Part shown: one piece after another, positions 62,171-64,000 of the stretch
How positions within the stretch are numbered: position 1 is the stretch's first letter
Layout of the letters: every line of letters begins with the position of its first letter
Assembly: GCF_014041935.1 (NCBI RefSeq)
Contig: NZ_CP059491.1
Location: forward strand, 310,001 to 374,000
DNA from: Gordonia jinghuaiqii
GTDB taxonomy: Bacteria; Actinomycetota; Actinomycetes; Mycobacteriales; Mycobacteriaceae
Reading direction: 5' to 3'
Length of the DNA: 64,000 bases
The notes under the pieces: model-generated
What the model was told of the DNA's origin: nothing
Databases searched by the model: none
The model's input: only the letters and a program-made list of their open reading frames with translations
Translations under genes and position numbers: made by a program

Positions 62171-64000
62171 TGCCGTCGTCGAGGACCAGCCGCTGCGTCG
62201 CGCGTGTCATCGCCACGTACCGGTCGACGGCGCCTTCGATGCCGCGACCGAACGACTGCGGGGCGACGAGCACCACGAGATCGAATTCGAGTCCCTTGGC
62301 GAGGGTCGGGGTCAAGGAGCGGACGCGGTCGTTTCCCGTGAAACCAGGCTCGCCGATGACGCACGCGGTCCCCTCCGGGTTGCCCGCCGCCCACTCGTCG
62401 ACGATCGCGTCGAGATCGGACCGCTGTCCGTACCGGACCGCGATCCCCGTACTCCTGACCGACGTCGGCACGTTCGCGTCCGGCAGCGCGGTCCGGATGA
62501 CGGGCTCGGCCACCGCCATGATCTCTTCGGGTGTCCGGTAGTTGATCGTCAGTCCGGCAAGGGTGACGTCGTCGAAGCCGATGCGTCGGAGCCGTTCCGC
62601 CCATGACTCGGTGAATCCGTGACGTGCCTGAGCGCGATCGCCGACGACGGTGAAACTCTTCGACGGGCAGCGACTCAGCAGCATTCGCCACTGCGCGTCG
62701 GTCAGCTCCTGCGCTTCGTCGACGATGATGTGCGCGAACGGCCCGGCGAGCCGGTCGGGTCCGGCAGCCTCGACCACCGCACCGTCGTCGAGGGTGTTGC
62801 GCAGGTCTTCGCCGCGGAGCATGGTCATCAGCCCCTCGCCGTCATCGTGCACCTCCGCGGCGATCAGGTCCTCGACGACCTGGTCCATCCGCTCGTGCTC
62901 GGCGCCGAGGGTGACGCGCTGCCGCTGCCGGAGGGCAGAGGCCCGTGGGTCCCCGATTCGACGGTGAGCGGCGTCCAGGATCGGCAGGTCGGCGTCGGTC
63001 CAGGCGTCGGTGGTCTCACGCTGCAGTGTGCGTATCTCGCCGGGTGTCAGCCATGGTGCGCACATGCGCAGATAGGCGGGCACCGACCACAGGTCGCCGA
63101 CGATGTCGGTGGCGTCGAGCGTGGGCCACGCTCGCGAGAATGCCGTCGTGAGGTCCTCGTTGGTCGCCAGGGCCCGTCGTAGCGGTTCGAGTGGCACATC
63201 GTCGTCGTGCCTGGAGGCGATGATCGACACCAGCTCCTCCCACACCTCGTCGCGGCCGTCGTTGTGCGGGGTGCCCGGCTCCGGGAGGTCGAAGGCCTCT
63301 GCCCAGTCGGTCGGCGTGAGAGTGACCTCTGCCCAGGGGGTTTCGACGACGAGACGGGTTGCCGGGGGTTGTTCGTAGAAGCGCACGGCCGGTTCGACCG
63401 CGTCGACCATCCGCGCGGAGGACTTGAGCCGCGCGACGGCTGTATCGGTTTCGGGTGTCGCCGAATCACTTTCGACGACGAGGTCGGGCAGAGTGCAGGT
63501 CTGCACGCTCTCCTCGCCCAGGCTCGGCAATACGTCGGCGACATAGGACAGGTAGGGCCGGTGCGGCCCGACCACGAGCAGTCCGCCGCGATTGCCGGCC
63601 AGTCGCGGGTCGGCGTAGACCAGATAGGCCGCACGGTGCAGTGCCACCACCGTCTTGCCCGTCCCGGGGCCACCGTCGACCACCAGTGCGCCGTGCGAAC
63701 CGGCGCGGATGATCGCGTCCTGGTCGGCGGCGATGGTGCCCAACACATCTCGCATGCGTGCGGACCGGCTCGCCCCCAGGTCGGCGATGAAGGCCGACTG
63801 CTCGTCGAGCGCCGCATGCCGGGCGAGGGTCGCCGGGTCGTCGACGAACACCTCGTCCCAGTAGTCGGTGATCCGTCCCCTGGTCCAGCGGTAGCGGCGC
63901 CGGCTCAGGAGGCCCATGGGTTCACGGTGCGTCGCGGCGAAGAACGGCGCGGCGAGCGGTGTGCGCCAGTCGACCAGCATGGTCGCGCCCTCGGGGTCGG
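62154..64000 (-). CDS. helD: HelD-like UvrD/Rep-family RNA polymerase-associated ATPase, partial
   Basis: Superfamily 1 motor protein that binds and recycles RNA polymerase in Gram-positive bacteria. At least 615 residues are in the window. The ATG at 63980 is not the start, since the frame stays open to the right edge and family members have about 100-150 more N-terminal residues. Walker A is VVDGGPGTGKTVVALHRAAYL. Walker B is HIIVDEAQELTDAQWRML. Other motifs are TVVGDRAQARHGF, AGLTINYRTPEEIM and the final VDRYVAMTRATQRL. Lengthy low-similarity stretches between the motor halves are usual. Actinobacterial HelD (class II) lacks the canonical DNA-helicase domains. Confidence 0.9.
   Translation of the reverse strand, partial: DPEGATMLVDWRTPLAAPFFAATHREPMGLLSRRRYRWTRGRITDYWDEVFVDDPATLARHAALDEQSAFIADLGASRSARMRDVLGTIAADQDAIIRAGSHGALVVDGGPGTGKTVVALHRAAYLVYADPRLAGNRGGLLVVGPHRPYLSYVADVLPSLGEESVQTCTLPDLVVESDSATPETDTAVARLKSSARMVDAVEPAVRFYEQPPATRLVVETPWAEVTLTPTDWAEAFDLPEPGTPHNDGRDEVWEELVSIIASRHDDDVPLEPLRRALATNEDLTTAFSRAWPTLDATDIVGDLWSVPAYLRMCAPWLTPGEIRTLQRETTDAWTDADLPILDAAHRRIGDPRASALRQRQRVTLGAEHERMDQVVEDLIAAEVHDDGEGLMTMLRGEDLRNTLDDGAVVEAAGPDRLAGPFAHIIVDEAQELTDAQWRMLLSRCPSKSFTVVGDRAQARHGFTESWAERLRRIGFDDVTLAGLTINYRTPEEIMAVAEPVIRTALPDANVPTSVRSTGIAVRYGQRSDLDAIVDEWAAGNPEGTACVIGEPGFTGNDRVRSLTPTLAKGLEFDLVVLVAPQSFGRGIEGAVDRYVAMTRATQRLVLDDGTVGPR

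Noticed and set aside
1..64000. CRISPR arrays, insertion sequences, prophage or replication origins
   Set aside because: No regularly spaced repeats, transposase or integrase motifs, phage structural genes or DnaA-box clusters were seen.

Overview
The window is high-GC DNA with dense, often overlapping genes and many GTG/TTG starts. It looks like the chromosome of a mycolic-acid actinomycete of the Gordonia/Rhodococcus/Mycobacterium group. Support for this comes from an antigen-85-type esterase/mycolyltransferase, actinobacterial HelD, Rv2498c/Rv2499c-like lyase and MaoC genes, and several acyl-CoA dehydrogenases. The genus (Gordonia is my guess) is inference.

Layout. (1) 1-5871, minus strand: hydantoinase/oxoprolinase-type subunits HyuB and HyuA (HyuA is cut by the left edge), behind a coupled SDR and flavin monooxygenase. 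(2) 6104-7910: tRNA-Ser(UGA), an SGNH hydrolase and an exonuclease III. (3) 7911-8763: a long non-coding leader. (4) 8764-30606: one co-oriented run of 19 genes, most overlapping at stop/start, that encodes a Wzx/Wzy-type exopolysaccharide. It has an initiating phosphoglycosyltransferase, Gmd and Fcl for GDP-L-fucose, two GT4 transferases, acetyltransferase-like left-handed beta-helix (LbH) proteins, polymerase, two copolymerases, a flippase, an SGNH esterase and a GH71 lipoprotein. Embedded right after the first gene is an unusual cassette: a stand-alone adenylation domain, a free carrier protein, a flavin amine oxidase and a lysine-2,3-aminomutase-like radical SAM enzyme, followed by an LbH protein. 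I read this as making, activating and attaching an amino-acid-derived (possibly beta-amino acid) decoration on the polysaccharide. This is the most interesting system in the window.

(5) 30611-42697: ordinary chromosomal genes. These are an SDR/TetR divergent pair with a clear operator, a methyltransferase/HxlR pair, a DoxX-like membrane protein, an ABC exporter with a CorA-like transporter, a conserved hypothetical, a thioesterase, an antigen-85-like protein and a HisC/Pat aminotransferase. Then come tRNA-Ser(GCU) and tRNA-Arg(ACG). (6) 43692-62128: a CoA-thioester catabolic regulon. It has a CitE-type lyase, an SDR, three acyl-CoA dehydrogenases, a thiolase, a MaoC hydratase, an acyl-CoA synthetase, three CaiB-type CoA transferases, a crotonase, a GntR/FCD regulator and a TRAP transporter. 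A shared AT-rich palindrome (TGCACATAATATATTGTGCA and relatives) lies upstream of the regulator, the TRAP genes, the thiolase/MaoC divergent promoter and, more weakly, the first acyl-CoA dehydrogenase. The simplest model is that GntR controls uptake and degradation of a small carboxylic acid through a citramalyl-CoA-like cleavage. A dead CitE-like copy with an in-frame stop lies beside the regulator. (7) 62154-64000: HelD, cut by the right edge.

All family calls and motif alignments were made by eye from translated sequence. No database search was run.
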